From Microcebus murinus (taxonomy: Eukaryota > Chordata > Mammalia > Primates > Cheirogaleidae): a DNA stretch of 64,000 nucleotides. The position numbers and the translations under genes were made by a program. Below the pieces are notes generated by a model. The model saw nothing but the letters and a program-made list of their open reading frames with translations, made no database searches and was not told where the DNA came from. Numbering within the stretch: position 1 is the first letter of the stretch; each line of letters begins with the position of its first letter. Shown here in pieces: positions 1 to 11,799 of this stretch. Location: contig NC_134120.1 in assembly GCF_040939455.1 (NCBI RefSeq), forward strand, positions 1,312,501 through 1,376,500, read 5' to 3'.

Positions 1-2249
1 TACCCTGGCTGAGCTGGGTGACAACAAAGCAGTAATAACGAATTCAATAATAATTAACTCGGGTCAGCTGCTCATCTGTCACGGCCCATCAGCTTTAGGG
101 AGAAAAATCCCAGTGAACTTCTCTCTTTTGTGAGCTTTCCAAAACTCTGTAATAAAATGCTTAGAGAGGACTCTAGGTAGCCCTTCAAAAGTTCTAAGCA
201 AACTGGTAAGTAGGTTAATTAAATTTTATGCATGTTTAAATGCTAATGATTACATTCCTGACATTACAGTGTAATCTGATATGGAATGATGTCATGCAAG
301 CGGTGGTTTTAGTGCCTGCACACACTCCCGTCCCCACGCCAAGCAGCGGCTCTGGATCATTTATCGAAGGGCAGGAAGCTGACAGCCGAGTTGGAGAGCA
401 GGTTTTCGCTCAGGTCCCCGCCTCGCCTCCTGCATGCTAATCAGGGAAGTTGCAGGAAACAACTGCTGGAGCCCAGCAGCACACCGGGGAGGGTCGTGGA
501 AAGGTTCCCCCCTCTTTTGCACCCTGCTTCTAAATCCATACTCCCGGCCCGGAGTGAAGAGACATCCCGCTTGCCCGCCAGGGTGCCGGCGCGGAAGCGA
601 GGTCAGATGCACCACTTACCCCCGAGTGTGTCTCCGCCGGCCCCCCCCCCCCCGCCCACAGCGTGCACGGGACTGGCAATATTTTTAAGCGAGGAAGAGA
701 CACAGATGCACACGCTTTGGGTTGCACAGAGGCCATGGTAGACTTTATCAATTTTGCAGACAAATGGCTCCAATCTCACCAGGAACCCAGGGCAGCGTTG
801 GTCACACGGCTCTGGGCACAGGCGCCGCCTGGGGCCGTGAGGATGCAGATCGCGATTCTGCAGGTCTGGGGGGTCCGGCCTGCAAGCCCAGGTTCATGGC
901 CAGCGCCCAGGGGAAGCTGGTGCTGCCGCAGGATCCAACCTGGGTCAGCTGCGGACAGGAGGGAGCAGAGGACCAGTGGTCCCCAAACTGGAGGCAACGC
1001 TCTCACCTCACTCAGTGTTTGCTAATTACCTTGCACTTCTTCACAGAGATACTCAGAATGCCTCCTGCATTAACCGTGCTCAGCCTGGCAGGAGGCTCCC
1101 TCCAACACCACGGAGACTGGGTTCTTTTCTCTTCCACCAAGAAGCTAATTTTTACACTTTCTGCATTTTCCTCCAAACAAAGCTTGGCTGGTGGAGCCCT
1201 TCGCTTTATGGAGTTACGTGCAACAGAGACTCCAGCACACTGAAATGTCAGACACTCCTTTCGAGTGGGGCCGGACCACGGCAGCTTCTGCCACTAATAC
1301 ATCACTCGTGATAGCCGTGGTGACAACTAAAGACATTAGAACCTTTTTCCATTTTTAAATGGAGACTGTGAAATTCTACGTAGCACAAAAGGATCCTGTT
1401 AAATCAGTTAGTCTCCTGATGTCTTTCAGGAGCTCGAATTTGATCCCTGTTGGAGAGGACAGGAGCTACGGCACACACGCAACCTCTGCTGTTAACAGTG
1501 GAATTCCAGCATCGGCCAAACGGACAGGCCCTTGCTAAGATCTCGGCGTTATGCTGGGTTAGGAAGGGAGCTTCACAGCTCAAAACAAACGGCACCCCAC
1601 ACTGCTGCATGCCCGATTCACAGTGCGATTTTCCCCAAAGTGACCGTTATTGCAGTGTGGTTTTTCTTTCCCAAAGAACAGCCATCTCAAGCCATCTCGG
1701 TGCCTGGGATGGGAACAAGGATATTTAAGACAAAAGGTGCCAGCAGGGAGAGCGTATAGCGATGTCCCCAGCCACCAGTAAACAGCCCTCCGTCCCCGTA
1801 TCTCTTCGTCCTGATACACCGAAAACCTTTAATATGCCCAGCGTGCTTTAAGACGGGGACGCGGCGGAACGCCACCCGCGTACCTTGGTTGGGAATTTTA
1901 CCACTTAACGCTGTCTGCTGACTTCATCAGCTTTTTGAAGAGGTTCAGAAGATTAAATAGTTTCCATTTCAACATTAGCTCAGGGGGGAAAAAAGGTGCA
2001 AAGCGGCCAGCCTTGTTTTCCTTGCTCTGTCTACCAGCAGAGGAAGGTTTAGTTTATGCGGGGGAGATGTCTGCAGCTTGCGTAAGGCGGATGGAGTCGG
2101 ATAGCCGGAGACCCGGCCAGCCCTGCTCTGTGAGCTGTTTAGCCCGCACTTGGGCAGACTGCGGGAAACACAGCGAGAGGCCGGGAGCAGAAAGGCAGCC
2201 CCAGCTCGAGGTTGAAAGGGCCCACGTCAGGCTCTGAACAAGAGAGTGA
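1..2249. other. Unannotated noncoding stretch
   Basis: I recognise no gene or repeat family here. The stretch is mixed GC with scattered CpG. It contains a run of 13 C at 641-653. Several overlapping open frames of 60-173 codons occur on both strands, but none shows a recognisable domain, compositional bias of real protein, or a paired splice-site pattern. The first 40 bases faintly resemble the end of an Alu right arm (CTGGGTGACA), but too little is present to call. Confidence 0.5.
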
Positions 2250-2935
2250 GATTATAAAACTCTCAGAGGAAAACGTAGTGGGGAAGCCTCCAGATACTGA
2301 ATTCGGCCATGATGTCTTCGATATGATGGCCCCAAAATCACAAGTGACAAATAAAAACAGATAAATTTGGACTTCATCAAATTTAAAAAATTTTGTGAAC
2401 GGAAGGACACGGCCAAGCGAGGGGAAGGCAGTCCGCAGAGAGGGAGAAAATGCCGGCAAAGCAGACACCTGACGCGGGCCTAACCCCAGAATGCACAAAG
2501 AACTGCTGCAACCCAGCAACAGAAACAACCCAATTTCAAAAAGGGCAAAGGACGTGTTTTCTACAAAGAAAATATACGAATGGCCAATGAGCACATGAAA
2601 GATGCTCAGCATCATTAACAAATTAGGGAAATGCCAATCAAAACTGCAAAGACAGACTATGTCATCCCCATTAGGATAGCTATTATAAAAAGAAAAGAAA
2701 AGAAAAAAAAAACCCAGAAAAACAACAGGTTTTGGAGAGGATGTGGAGAACTGGAAGCCTTGCTCATCACCAGCGGGAGAACATTTTGTGCATTTACCCT
2801 GGAAAACAGCACGATGGTTCCTCAAAAAGTTAAGCGCAGGGTTACCACCGGGTCCAGCAGTTCCGCTTCCGGGTATAGACTCGAAGTAATTAAAAGCAGG
2901 GACTCAGAGAGGCGTTTGTGCACCGGGGATCTCAG
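2250..2935 (+). mobile_element. Decayed L1 LINE fragment, ORF2 3' end, sense
   Basis: The sequence follows the end of the L1 reverse-transcriptase ORF and its continuation, in order. It has the motif around GGACTTCATCAAATT at about 2370, then AAAGGGCAAAGGACGTG at about 2540, then AATGGCCAATGAGCACATGA at about 2580. Next come AATGCCAATCAAAACTGCAA (2630) and the GGTTCCTCAAAAAGTTAA block (2816), ending near AAAGCAGGGACTCAGAG at about 2895. Many substitutions and frame breaks mark it as an old copy. The 228-codon minus-strand frame over it is an antisense shadow. No target-site duplication is visible, and the 3' side runs into minisatellite DNA. Confidence 0.85.
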
Positions 2936-3094
2936 CGGCATCTTGCGCAGCAGCCGAGAGGCGGCAACCCCCCCCCCAAGGTCTGCCAGCCAATGGGTGG
3001 GGAGAGGGCGCGCAGTGTGCACGTGCGCCTGCGGTGGGACGTGGCTCAGCCGTGGACACAAGTGCGGCGCTGACACCTGCTGCAGGATGTGCGC

Positions 3095-3292
3095 GCGCCT
3101 GAGAACGTGCACGCGCCTGGGGAGGTGGGCGCGCCTGAGAACGTGCACGCGCCTGGGGCGGTGGGCGCGCCTGAGAACGTGCACGCGCCTGAGAATGTGC
3201 ACGCGCCTGGGGAGGTGGGCGCGCCTGAGAACGTCCACGCGCCTGGGGACGTGCACACGCCTGAGAACGTGCGCGCGCCTGGGGACGTGCGC
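3095..3292. repeat. 18-bp minisatellite, eleven units, two unit types
   Basis: Eleven head-to-tail 18-bp units begin at 3095, 3113, 3131 and so on to 3275, each opening GCGCCT (ACGCCT once). Type A continues GAGAACGTGCAC and type B continues GGGGAGGTGGGC. The order is A B A B A A B A B' A B', where B' joins the GGGG start of B to the ACGTGCAC-like tail of A. Because 18 is divisible by three, all six frames stay open, which explains the 113-236 codon frames here. The tract is rich in CpG and CG/CA steps. It is noncoding as far as I can judge. Confidence 0.93.
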
Positions 3293-5114
3293 GCACTCCA
3301 GAACTCTGTGCGCGGGAAGCAGACCAGTCCCAGAGGGATGAACGCTGTGTGTGTCCTCTCCGGCGAGATCCCCAAAAGTAGTGACATTCACAGAGACGGA
3401 AAACAGGGTGGGGGCGCCGCGCTGCCGGGGCGGGGCGGGAGCAGGCGTTTCCTGGGACAGCTGCGGTTTGGGAAGACCGAAAGCCCGGGGAGGGACGGGT
3501 GACGGCGGCACAGCAAGCGGGTCACCTGGTGCCGCTGGGTGTTCCCGTAGAGATGCCTAAGAGGGCGAATGGATGTCATGTGCGTGTTACCGCTATCAAA
3601 AATGTTTAAAGACGAGGAGGAGGAGGAGGAAGAGGAGTGGGGGCAGCGCAGATGCCTGGGCACTGGGGAAGGAATTCCGGCCTCCGTTTTCCTTCCTTCC
3701 AGAAGCATCTCTGAGCGGTGCCCACGTGGAGGGGGACGTGCCCGCAGGTTTCTCCCCCAAATCCCAGGACGGGGAAGTCAGCCGGCATGGCCACACGCGC
3801 AAGATGCACAAGCTCAGATTCTCTCCCTCTGCCTTTGCATGCTGGCACGGTGCCGTGCGTTTCCCACATACATGTACATGCACGTGCATGGATGTGTGTC
3901 CCCATGCATATGCCTTTCCTGCACCCGTGCAGCCTTTCGTGACCTCTGCCAGGGGCCGGCCGCGCCGCTTCAGCAGCCGAGCAGCAGACAGGGCCCAGCC
4001 CTGGCCCTCGAGGATCCCCGACGGCTGGGACACCCGTCAGACAAGCAATGAAACACACGCACGCCCCAGAGCACGACCGGATGACAAAGCACAGATCTGC
4101 ACCGTCCAGCCCGTGTGTGCAAACTCACGCACTCACTCGCTCATTTAACAAACGTTTATAAACTGCCTTCCGGACAGCAGGGAAATTGGGGGGTGTCTAC
4201 ACGCGGTTGCCGTGCCTATTTGACAGCTGTGCCGCGCTGGGGGTCCCCACTGTGTTGGCCCACCCCCCTCCCTTGCTCTTGGTGTCGTGGCCGCAGCCTG
4301 CAGAAACAGAGGAGGCCTGCTCCTTACCTGAACTCGCGTGCTCGCAGTGAAGGGCGGTGGGCGGGAAGGCTTGGAAAGGATGGAACAGAACACAAGGCTT
4401 TTTCTAAATGCCGGCTTCAAAAAGCAGGTAGGATTGTCCCCTCCGAACAACTTCTTCAGCTAAAAGGGCAACGGCGTCGCCATCCGTCTGCACATGCCGG
4501 TGTGGAAAGCCCCTGTGATAAGTAGAGCAAAGAAATACATAAAATTTACCGGGCGTGAACCAAGTCGAAACTGTGTGTGTGTGTGTGTGTGTGATTTTAA
4601 ATTTCTAAAATCCAGATAAACTGTGAAGTTGCAATACTTGTTCGTATAAATTGGGCCGACCTGGGTAATTATGCTTAAAGCAGGTAGGCTTGAGGGTGTC
4701 CCCGAGGGTTAAGGTCCGCACCATCTGTGACCGTCCTCACTTGGTAAGGAAAGAGGCCACCACACGCAAGTGCTAGAGACACTGTGTGTGGTCCCAAATT
4801 GCGTTTCCACCAACGGGACCCGCACACACTTCTGACCTTTTCATTTTGTGCTGATCGTCTTCAAGACCCTTTCTCCCATTCTTTTCTTATGGTATGAAAA
4901 GCAATAATGAATCATGGCTGCAGAACCGATGCATTTAATGTAAATGTTCCCCCAGATCTTCACTTGAGCTCGTGAAAGTGAAAGGCGGCCAGGTAGCACG
5001 GCACGTACAGCAAGAGACATTCGCACCTGTGCTTTCCGGGCACAAGCGTAACCCTGGACTTCAGAATGACCGTGCTTCTCGATCTCTCTCTTCCCTCGGA
5101 AACGGCCACAAATC
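3293..5114. other. Unannotated GC-rich noncoding stretch with simple repeats
   Basis: No gene is recognised. It holds a GAG/GGA run (3613-3638), a TG dinucleotide run of about 22 bases (4572-4593), and a short ACATACATGTACATGCACGTGCAT alternating stretch near 3867. Overlapping frames of up to 191 codons occur on both strands around 3573-4148, but they have low-complexity Pro/Arg/Cys composition with no known domain. Confidence 0.45.
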
Positions 5115-5525
5115 AGAGCCTGGCTGTGGGGTTTTAATTTGCATTTCCCTGCTGATCTTGGAACATCTTTTTCATATACCTGTCACTCATCTGTGTGTCT
5201 TCCTTTGAGTAATGTCCACTCAGGTCCTTTGCCCATTTTTTTAAATTGTGTTCTTTCCTTGGTATTGAGTTGTTTGAGTTCCTTAGATATACTGGATATC
5301 AACCCCTTACCATGCCCAGATGACGGTTCCTAAAGAAAGAAAAAAAAAAAAAAAACCCTTACCAGAAGCTTGCAAATAGTTTCTCCCAGTCTTCAGGTTG
5401 TCTCTTCAGTCTGTTACTGTCTCGTTTGTTGTGCAGAAGTGTTTTAGCTGATATGATCCTGTTTGTCTGTTTTTGCTTCTGTTGCTTGCAGTTGCCTCCA
5501 CAGAAATAATCTTTTGGAGCAAGTG
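5115..5525 (-). mobile_element. Decayed L1 LINE fragment, antisense
   Basis: Read on the plus strand this is the complement of the late L1 ORF2/3' region. It shows TTTGCATTTCCCTG at 5139, TTTTCATATACCTGTCACTC at 5169, GGTCCTTTGCCCATTTTTTT at 5223, and GAGTTGTTTGAGTTCCTTAG at 5266. It continues through GGTTGTCTCTTCAGTCTGTT at about 5396. An A-rich insertion of about 16 A lies near 5340. Divergence indicates an old mammalian L1 subfamily. Confidence 0.85.
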
Positions 5526-7555
5526 GCTAAGTAACTATTTCCAGCAATCGGTGGGATTCGTTTTCAGACATGGGTAGAGTCTGTGGGGTGCCGACCTGGC
5601 CTGCGGGGTGTTAGGACCTCAGAGCATTTTGCGGGGTGGACCACATCACGGGGGAACCTGAGCCAGGGCTGTGGGAAGCAATTCTAGGGGCGGGCCGCCT
5701 GTGGGAGCCGGGGTCAGCCGCGTCTCGGACGAGGCAGAGGTGGAGCAGAAGTTTACCCGCTGTTCTGATGGGTGGGGATGCGAATTAGAGAACCAGGAGT
5801 ATAATCTGGGAACTCCTCCAAATTCCTTTCTAGAGAAGGTGAAGATTCCAACAAAGGCACCCCGCCACGAGTAACATCTTTTATTTCTGAAACAGGCGCT
5901 GTCATTGGGTCCAACAGCAATGGGGGGGGTGCGTTCACCTGCTCCCTGGACAGAGCCCTCGTCACGGAGTGTGGTGAGTGTGGAGTCCCCTGGTGCGCCC
6001 CGCTCGGGAGTGGAAGCCGTCCCTTCCCATGGAGTATCCTGGGGACGGTGAGCCCAGCTCCACTCTGGACTTGCGGCCTCCCTGGCCTCCCCGCGGGACG
6101 TGATCCATCAGCCTTTCTGGTCGCTTCGTTACCCCAGTAGACGCCTACAGACGCCGTCTCACCCCTTCCCCTCCGCCGCAGCCTTGGCGCCACTCACCCA
6201 CTGCTGTGTCCCCCAAACACAGGTGGTGGGGCCCTCACCCCTGTACGCCTGTGAAGACGTGATTAAGGTTAAGTGAGGTCGTAGGAGTGGCCCCTGATCC
6301 TGTGTGGTGTCCCCCAGAAGAGACCAGGACCCAGACTCGGGGAGGGGACACCCCCCGAGGCGTGAGGGGCCACGAGACAAGACCCCGACTCTCCCAGCAC
6401 CGGGCGGGAGGCCTCTCCTTGCTCAGCAAAAAAAACAGGTGAGAAATTTTAATGGATTCTTTGCTACCTTCCTTCTTCTATGAAAACTGACTTCTCTTCC
6501 CCAGCCGCTAAACCCACTTTCATACAAACTACATAATTTTCTACTTTCTTGAAAGCATCAGATCCATCCCACCTGGAATGTCTCAGATCTCTCCTGTTAG
6601 GTTTACCTGCCTGGTCACCCTTCCCTGCAGAGGAGGCAGCCCCCTCCCTCCTTCTCCCCCTTCCTCCTTCTCCCCCTCCCTCCCTCTCCTCCACCCTCCT
6701 CCTCAAATTCAGTCCTCCCCCACCACACGAGTCCCGTCTTTCCAGCCGTTTCTCCAACCTCCACCCATCATGCTTTGTCTGTCTCCTGCGTAACTTTGTT
6801 TTCAATTTGCATCGTGAAGACTTCCTCATCTTACCCTTTATGTAAGAGTCCACAGAATTGCCAGTGTCAGCTTTGATATTTAAGATCAGGAAAGCCAACC
6901 CTGCAGTCCTGCAACAAGAAAGTGCTGATAAAACCCCGGAAAATAGGCACTTTTTTCCTAAACACATCAGAGAACTGAGGTCACAAGGAACACTGCCACC
7001 TGAGATCTGGGGCGGCCAGTGTGGCCGTCACAGCCGAGCCCCGAGCACCTGGAGCGGGAGGTCCAGGTGCAAACGCTGGCGTGCTGCGGAGGCCGGCATG
7101 TACTTAGAAGGGCTCTGCACGGCCACGGGAAGGGCGGCCACGCTTTCGTGGCCTTTACCTGCAGATGCCTCACCTGAGGACGGTGCCCTCATGCCTCTGG
7201 CAAGGTACGGGAAGGTTTCTTTCCCAGTGATTGATTATGTACGAACGTTTGCATAGTTATCACAAATTAAATTATGAACCAAATATTTCTGGTCACTTCT
7301 AAAAAATAGGTTTTCTTAGATTTACTACACATAAGCTCATACTTTCTGCTAATTATTTTTGTTTATCAGTTTGAATTAACTAGAACCTCCAAATGGGAGG
7401 CATGCCACTCCTGCTGTTGATTTTAATAAAGTGACTTCAGCAAATCAGTATTTAAAACTCTTTTCTACAGGCTTTTGTTAATTACACTTTATATATTTAA
7501 GTAGTTTCCTTCTATTTCTATTTTCCCCAAAGTTTTTTCCCCTAATCAGGACCGA
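5526..7555. other. Unannotated noncoding stretch with polypyrimidine tract
   Basis: No gene is supported. A strongly asymmetric pyrimidine tract (CCTCC/CTTCTCC type) spans about 6640-6704 and produces low-complexity Ser/Pro/Leu frames on one strand and Gly/Arg/Glu frames on the other. The part after 7250 becomes AT-rich and leads into the L1 remnant. The segment 6225-6420 loosely resembles an ancient retroviral LTR-type or MaLR-type repeat, but I could not establish the family. Confidence 0.4.
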
Positions 7556-8600
7556 TTTTATCAAATGTTTGCATCATTTTTGAAAATCCATGTGGAGATG
7601 TTTTTTAATCTCTAATTTATTGACCTAATGGGTTATTCTGTTATATTTCCTGATTTTTAACTATTCCTGCATGTCTGGAATAAATCTCTATTGGTCATAA
7701 TGAGTTATCCTTTGCTTACATTTTTTAAATTTATTTACTAATATTTCATTTAAATGTCTACAACTATGTTAATATTTAAGATTTGTCTGAAATTTTTACT
7801 TCTCTGTATTTATCAGATTTTGGTAATAATTTATTCTGGCTTCGTAAAATAATCAGGGAAACATTTCATCTTCTTAAATTTCCTTTAAAAGTTTATATAA
7901 CATGGACTTGCCTGTGATTTAAATGTAAGGATGTGAAACAGTCTGACACATTTGACCTTTTAAAGGCTAGTCTGCATTTTCAATATTTTTTTGGTCTATT
8001 CAGATTTTCTAATCATACTTGAGTCATTTTCATAATGTGCATTTTAACAGAAAATCATATACCTTTTCTAGTTTTTCAGTTATTTTATAATTACACATAT
8101 TTGTTTCTAATTATTTTCAATCTTTTGTACTTTTGAACATGTCTCTATACTCTTAGAATTGCCGATTTGTTCCTTAATTGAGTTCATATGCATTTTAATT
8201 ATGTCATTGGTTTTATCAAAGGAACACCTTTTATGAAATTATCTTATATCAATTATATTTTTTCCTGTATACTTTTATTACTTTATTCCTTACTTTTATC
8301 AATTCCAATTTTTTAATCTTTAGTAATTTTACTTCCTAGCTTATTTTTTATTTATTTATTTTTTCTTTTCTACTTTCCCAAAATGAATACACAATTTGTT
8401 TAATTTTGCTTCTTTTTTGTTAATAGAAGAGCTTTGGAGTTTTTGTGGTGATCTATGTTTTGGTATAAAATGATTTTCTATTCATTGCTTCAGAGATAGT
8501 CTGTAATTTTAGTTTTGATACACTTCATTATTCAAATGTCAGGACAGGGTTTCTTTGTATCAATAAGATTCTTTAATCATCTTTTTAAATAACCTTAATT
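7556..8600 (-). mobile_element. Heavily decayed L1 LINE, antisense ORF2
   Basis: AT-rich DNA (roughly 75% A+T by eye) carrying the complement of L1 ORF2 in degraded form. It includes TTCCTGATTTTTAACTATTC followed by CCTGCATGTCTGGAATAAAT (7650-7690), then TTGGTCATAATGAGTTATCC. After this come the TTTGGTAATAATTTATTCTGG block (about 7820) and the AAGGAACACCTTTTATGAA block (about 8218). No frame longer than 60 codons survives, in keeping with great age. Confidence 0.65.
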
Positions 8601-8654
8601 ATTATTAGTTCATGTGTTCTGTAAAGTGTCTAACCATAAAAAATTATTTGGTTC

Positions 8655-8885
8655 TAAGTAAAATTATCTGTTCGTGGACAACATGATGTTTTATGTGGGA
8701 AACCCTAGAGATTACACACATACACACACACACACAATTGCTAGAATATAAGAATTCAGTAAAGTTGCAAGATACATAATCAACACACAAAATTCATTTG
8801 CATTTCTATACCCTAACAATGTACAATCCAAAAGAAAATTAAGGAAAACTTTCATTTACAACAGCATCAAACATATATATTTTAT
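8655..8885 (+). mobile_element. Decayed L1 LINE fragment, sense ORF2, with CA repeat
   Basis: The segment matches the L1 ORF2 catalytic-domain 3' flank. Recognisable blocks are GTGGGAAACCCTAGAGATTA (8695), AATTCAGTAAAGTTGCAAGA (8753), and AATTCATTTGCATTTCTATA (8791). A CA dinucleotide run (about 8714-8736) interrupts it. It is in the opposite orientation to the L1 DNA just upstream, so two insertions or an inversion are implied. Confidence 0.75.
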
Positions 8886-10103
8886 GATACAAATCCATCT
8901 ATGAAATTAAATTTTTGATTACATTTTCAAGTTCTCCCTATTATTTATTCTCTGCTAAATCTGCTGTATGCTGAAGGAAATTCTTAGTATCGCTTTTGAA
9001 ACTACATCTTAGTCTTTCTTAAGTTCATCTTATTATATTTTTCTTCAAATATTTAGCTGCTGCAATTTCGTGCATATGGGTTCAGGCTACATCTTCTTCA
9101 AAAATTGTACGTTTATAGTAACACAAGGCCATTCTTCTCCCTTTTCATCTTTTATTGTCAAGGAATTCCACCGCCGTCTGTGTTGCGTGGCCAGGATTGA
9201 CGGGAAGTGTGCCGTGTGGGAGAAGTGAGCGCCTTCAAGGCTCACTTACTAGAGATGCTAACAAAATGACATATTAGTAAAATCAGGGGCAGAAGTAGGG
9301 ACAGGACCCTGTGTTACTGAAGTTACTGAGAACCCTGCACTCCGTCCCTTAGGAAGGAGTGGCCCAGAGCATGTTTCCAGTTTGGTAGCAGGAACCAAAA
9401 TGAGCTTGTCACGCTGGCACATGACTTGGGGACCAGCCGTCCACCTTGTGGTAGTGACAGTGTTGGGGGACGTGCTGTGTGCAAATAGGACGTGTAGCAA
9501 TCAGAGCCCCCGTGCCCCCAGTGGGGGAAAACGCTCCATCTGACTCCAATTAGGGGACAGGAAGAGGAGTTTGAGGAGTTTGCGCGGAGGGGAAGGGAGG
9601 ATGGTATTAAGAGGAGAATTTGGATGCACGTGTTTAAAAGCTAAACGAGGATCACGTGACAGGGCAGGGTGCGAGAACCGCAGGCATGTTGATGTGTGTG
9701 GGTCCTGGTGACGCTGAGGGGACGCTGGCAGCTCCAGGGGGGCCCGGCCCTTCCTGGGCTGCTGCGCGTGAGGCTGGCTCTGGGAGGGCAGGGGGGCCCA
9801 CGTGTGGACGCCCATGTTGACAGCTTCTCGCTGCTTCTGTTTGCATTTGTGTGGCGCTGTGTTACCTGATCTTTTTTTTTTTCAGACTTTTTCTTATCGC
9901 TTTTTAAAATGTATTTCTTAATAACCACATGTGACATAATTTGTTTTTTGTCCCATTTGGACAGTCTCTACCTTCTGTAACAAATCCCCTTGATTTTATT
10001 GGTTCCCGCCTCTGCCAGGGCAGGTGTGTGACTTCCTGACCAGGCAGACACCAACGCGCGTGTCACCAGCTCTGTTGTATGCGTAGAACCGTGTTTGACA
10101 TTT
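8886..10103. other. Unannotated noncoding stretch
   Basis: AT-rich up to about 9140, then GC-rich. The first part may continue antisense LINE sequence, but I could not align it. The small frames on the minus strand (9258-9937) have no recognised domain. Confidence 0.4.
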
Positions 10104-10276
10104 GGAAAGGAAAGGAAAGGAGAGGAGAGGAGAGGAGAGGAGAGGAGAGGAGAGGAGAGGAGAGGAGAGGAGAGGAGAGGAAAGGAAAGGGGAAAGGAAA
10201 GGAAAGGAAAAGGGAAAGAGGGAAAGGAAAGAGGGAAAAGGAAAAAAGGGAAAGGGGAAAGAGGAGAGGAAAGGAA
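10104..10276. repeat. Polypurine pentamer tract (GGAGA/GGAAA)n
   Basis: About 170 bases of pure purine on the plus strand. A GGAAA-type start leads into a run of GGAGA pentamers (about 10118-10180), then GGAAA/GGGAAA variants to 10276. All plus-strand frames through it are open and give Arg/Gly/Glu/Lys-rich peptides, which are artefacts of the repeat. Long mirror-like purine tracts of this type can adopt triplex (H-DNA) structure; that is established for the class and inferred here. Confidence 0.93.
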
Positions 10277-10284
10277 GTTTCAGG

Positions 10285-10372
10285 TGATCAAGTTCAACTG
10301 TTTAGAGGTGCTGGCTAGATTCAAACCTGGATCCATGGACTCCCAGATAGCTGCTCTTTCCCCAGCGGTCCG
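10285..10372 (-). repeat. Probable MIR SINE fragment
   Basis: The block GCTAGATTCAAACCTGGATC near 10314, followed by a GACTCCCAGATAGCTGCTCT segment, resembles the complement of the 3' half of the ancient tRNA-derived MIR SINE (consensus block of the type GATTCGAACCCAGGTCTG then CTCTTAACC). Similarity is only moderate over about 90 bases. Confidence 0.45.
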
Positions 10373-10919
10373 CAGACCAGGCCTGGGCTGCGCCTCTGTC
10401 GCAGGAGTTGCTCCGTGGGAACAGAACTCATTTGCTCTCGCGCCGCCTGTAACACTCTGGCTGCCCCACGGCACTGAGGCACGGCAGGCTGGCCCACGGC
10501 CCCACACGTTTGCTTTCTGGCCTTTAGTTTTGCCGACACCAGCTCTAGACGACGTTGCCTTGGAGACTGGACGAGGGGGCTGTGGGGTGCAGTTGCCTCA
10601 AATGTCCGCCGGGACCCGCTTAGGGCAGCTCCTGGGGGGGAGGCTGACTAACCAGGAAGGCTCCTGGCCAGGTCCAGACACCTGCTGCTGGTGTCATCCT
10701 TCTGTGGCCAGGGCTCTGTAGTGTGACAGGCCCACGGCATTCCGTGCGGGCACAGTCTCCCAGCGTTTCTCCCAAGGCAGCCACCCGGAGCTCCGGAGAG
10801 CAAGCTCACCGTCAAGCCAACCTGTGCTTTGGTCTCTAGGCACCGTGAAAATCTTCTTGCTACAAAACACGTGTGCACGTTGGACAAAAGATTTTTTAAG
10901 ATCTCAGTGCAACCTCAAG

Positions 10920-11600
10920 CTAGTTAGAAATTAAGTTTCATCTTCATGGGGAAAAACTTGGCAGTTTCTTACAAAACCAAAAATGCCCTTGCCATACAAT
11001 CTAGCAATCACTCTCCTTGGTGTCTTCCCAGAAGTGTTGAAGGCTTATGACATGGATGTTCGCGTGTTCGTGGACGTGCACATGGATGTTTATAGCAGCT
11101 TTGTGTGCGATGGATTGCCAGAACGTGGGAACAGCCAAGATGCCCTTTAGTAGGTGAATGGGTAAGTAATCTCTGGTACATCCAGGCAGTGGAATATTAT
11201 TCACTTATACAAATAAACGAACCATTAAACCATGAAAAGAAATGGAGGAACAGTAAATCCACACTGCTAAGGTTACTTACTGTACCATTCTAAGTCCTTG
11301 AAATTCTGGAAAAGGCAAAACTATGGAGACAGCAAAAAGATCCATGGTCGTCTGGGGCTCGGGGGAGAGGGAGGGAAGGACCGGTGGAGCACAGAGGATC
11401 TTTAGGGCGGCGAACCACCCTGCAGGACACTGCGAAAGTGGGCACGTGTCATTGCACGTTTGTCCAAACTCACTGAACGAACAGCACGCAGAGTGAACCC
11501 TGATGTTAACTGTGAACACTAGATAGTAATAATGTATCAGTATTGTCTAGTCAATTGAAACAAATGTAACACACGATCACAAGATGTTATGGGGGGACAT
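10920..11600 (+). mobile_element. Decayed L1 LINE 3' end, sense
   Basis: The order matches the L1 3' region: AAACTTGGCAGTTTCTTACA (10955), CCATACAATCTAGCAATCAC (10992), GATGTTTATAGCAGCTTTGT (11085), and TAGTAGGTGAATGGGTAAGT (11149). These are followed by GCAGTGGAATATTATTCACT (11186) and the degenerate 3'UTR that runs to about 11600. It is divergent and has no obvious duplication at its ends. Confidence 0.85.
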
Positions 11601-11799
11601 GCCGTAGGGAGAGAACGTTTTTAGGTACTTTCCACTCAAATTTTTTTTTCGCAGACCTAAGACTGAATTATAAAATAAAGTCTATTATTTTTTAAAAAAT
11701 ATGAAATATATTATCAAGGATATGGAATAAATAAGAGGATGCCCCCCCTCCAAAAAAACTGATATCTTTGAAAATGTAGTAAAAATTTACATTAAAAAT

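Noticed and set aside
1..40. Possible Alu right-arm end
   Set aside because: Only about 20 bases of weak similarity at the window edge.
3095..3292. CRISPR-like array (regular short repeats)
   Set aside because: Units are contiguous with no spacers, and the genome is mammalian.
2139..3511. 228-236 codon frames on both strands near 2.1-3.5 kb
   Set aside because: Antisense of an L1 remnant plus translation of an 18-bp minisatellite.
6225..6420. Possible ancient LTR/MaLR-type repeat
   Set aside because: Resemblance is vague and no terminal TG...CA structure or family match could be fixed by eye.
10079..10721. Arg/Glu/Lys-rich 208-codon frame
   Set aside because: Artefact of the purine pentamer tract.
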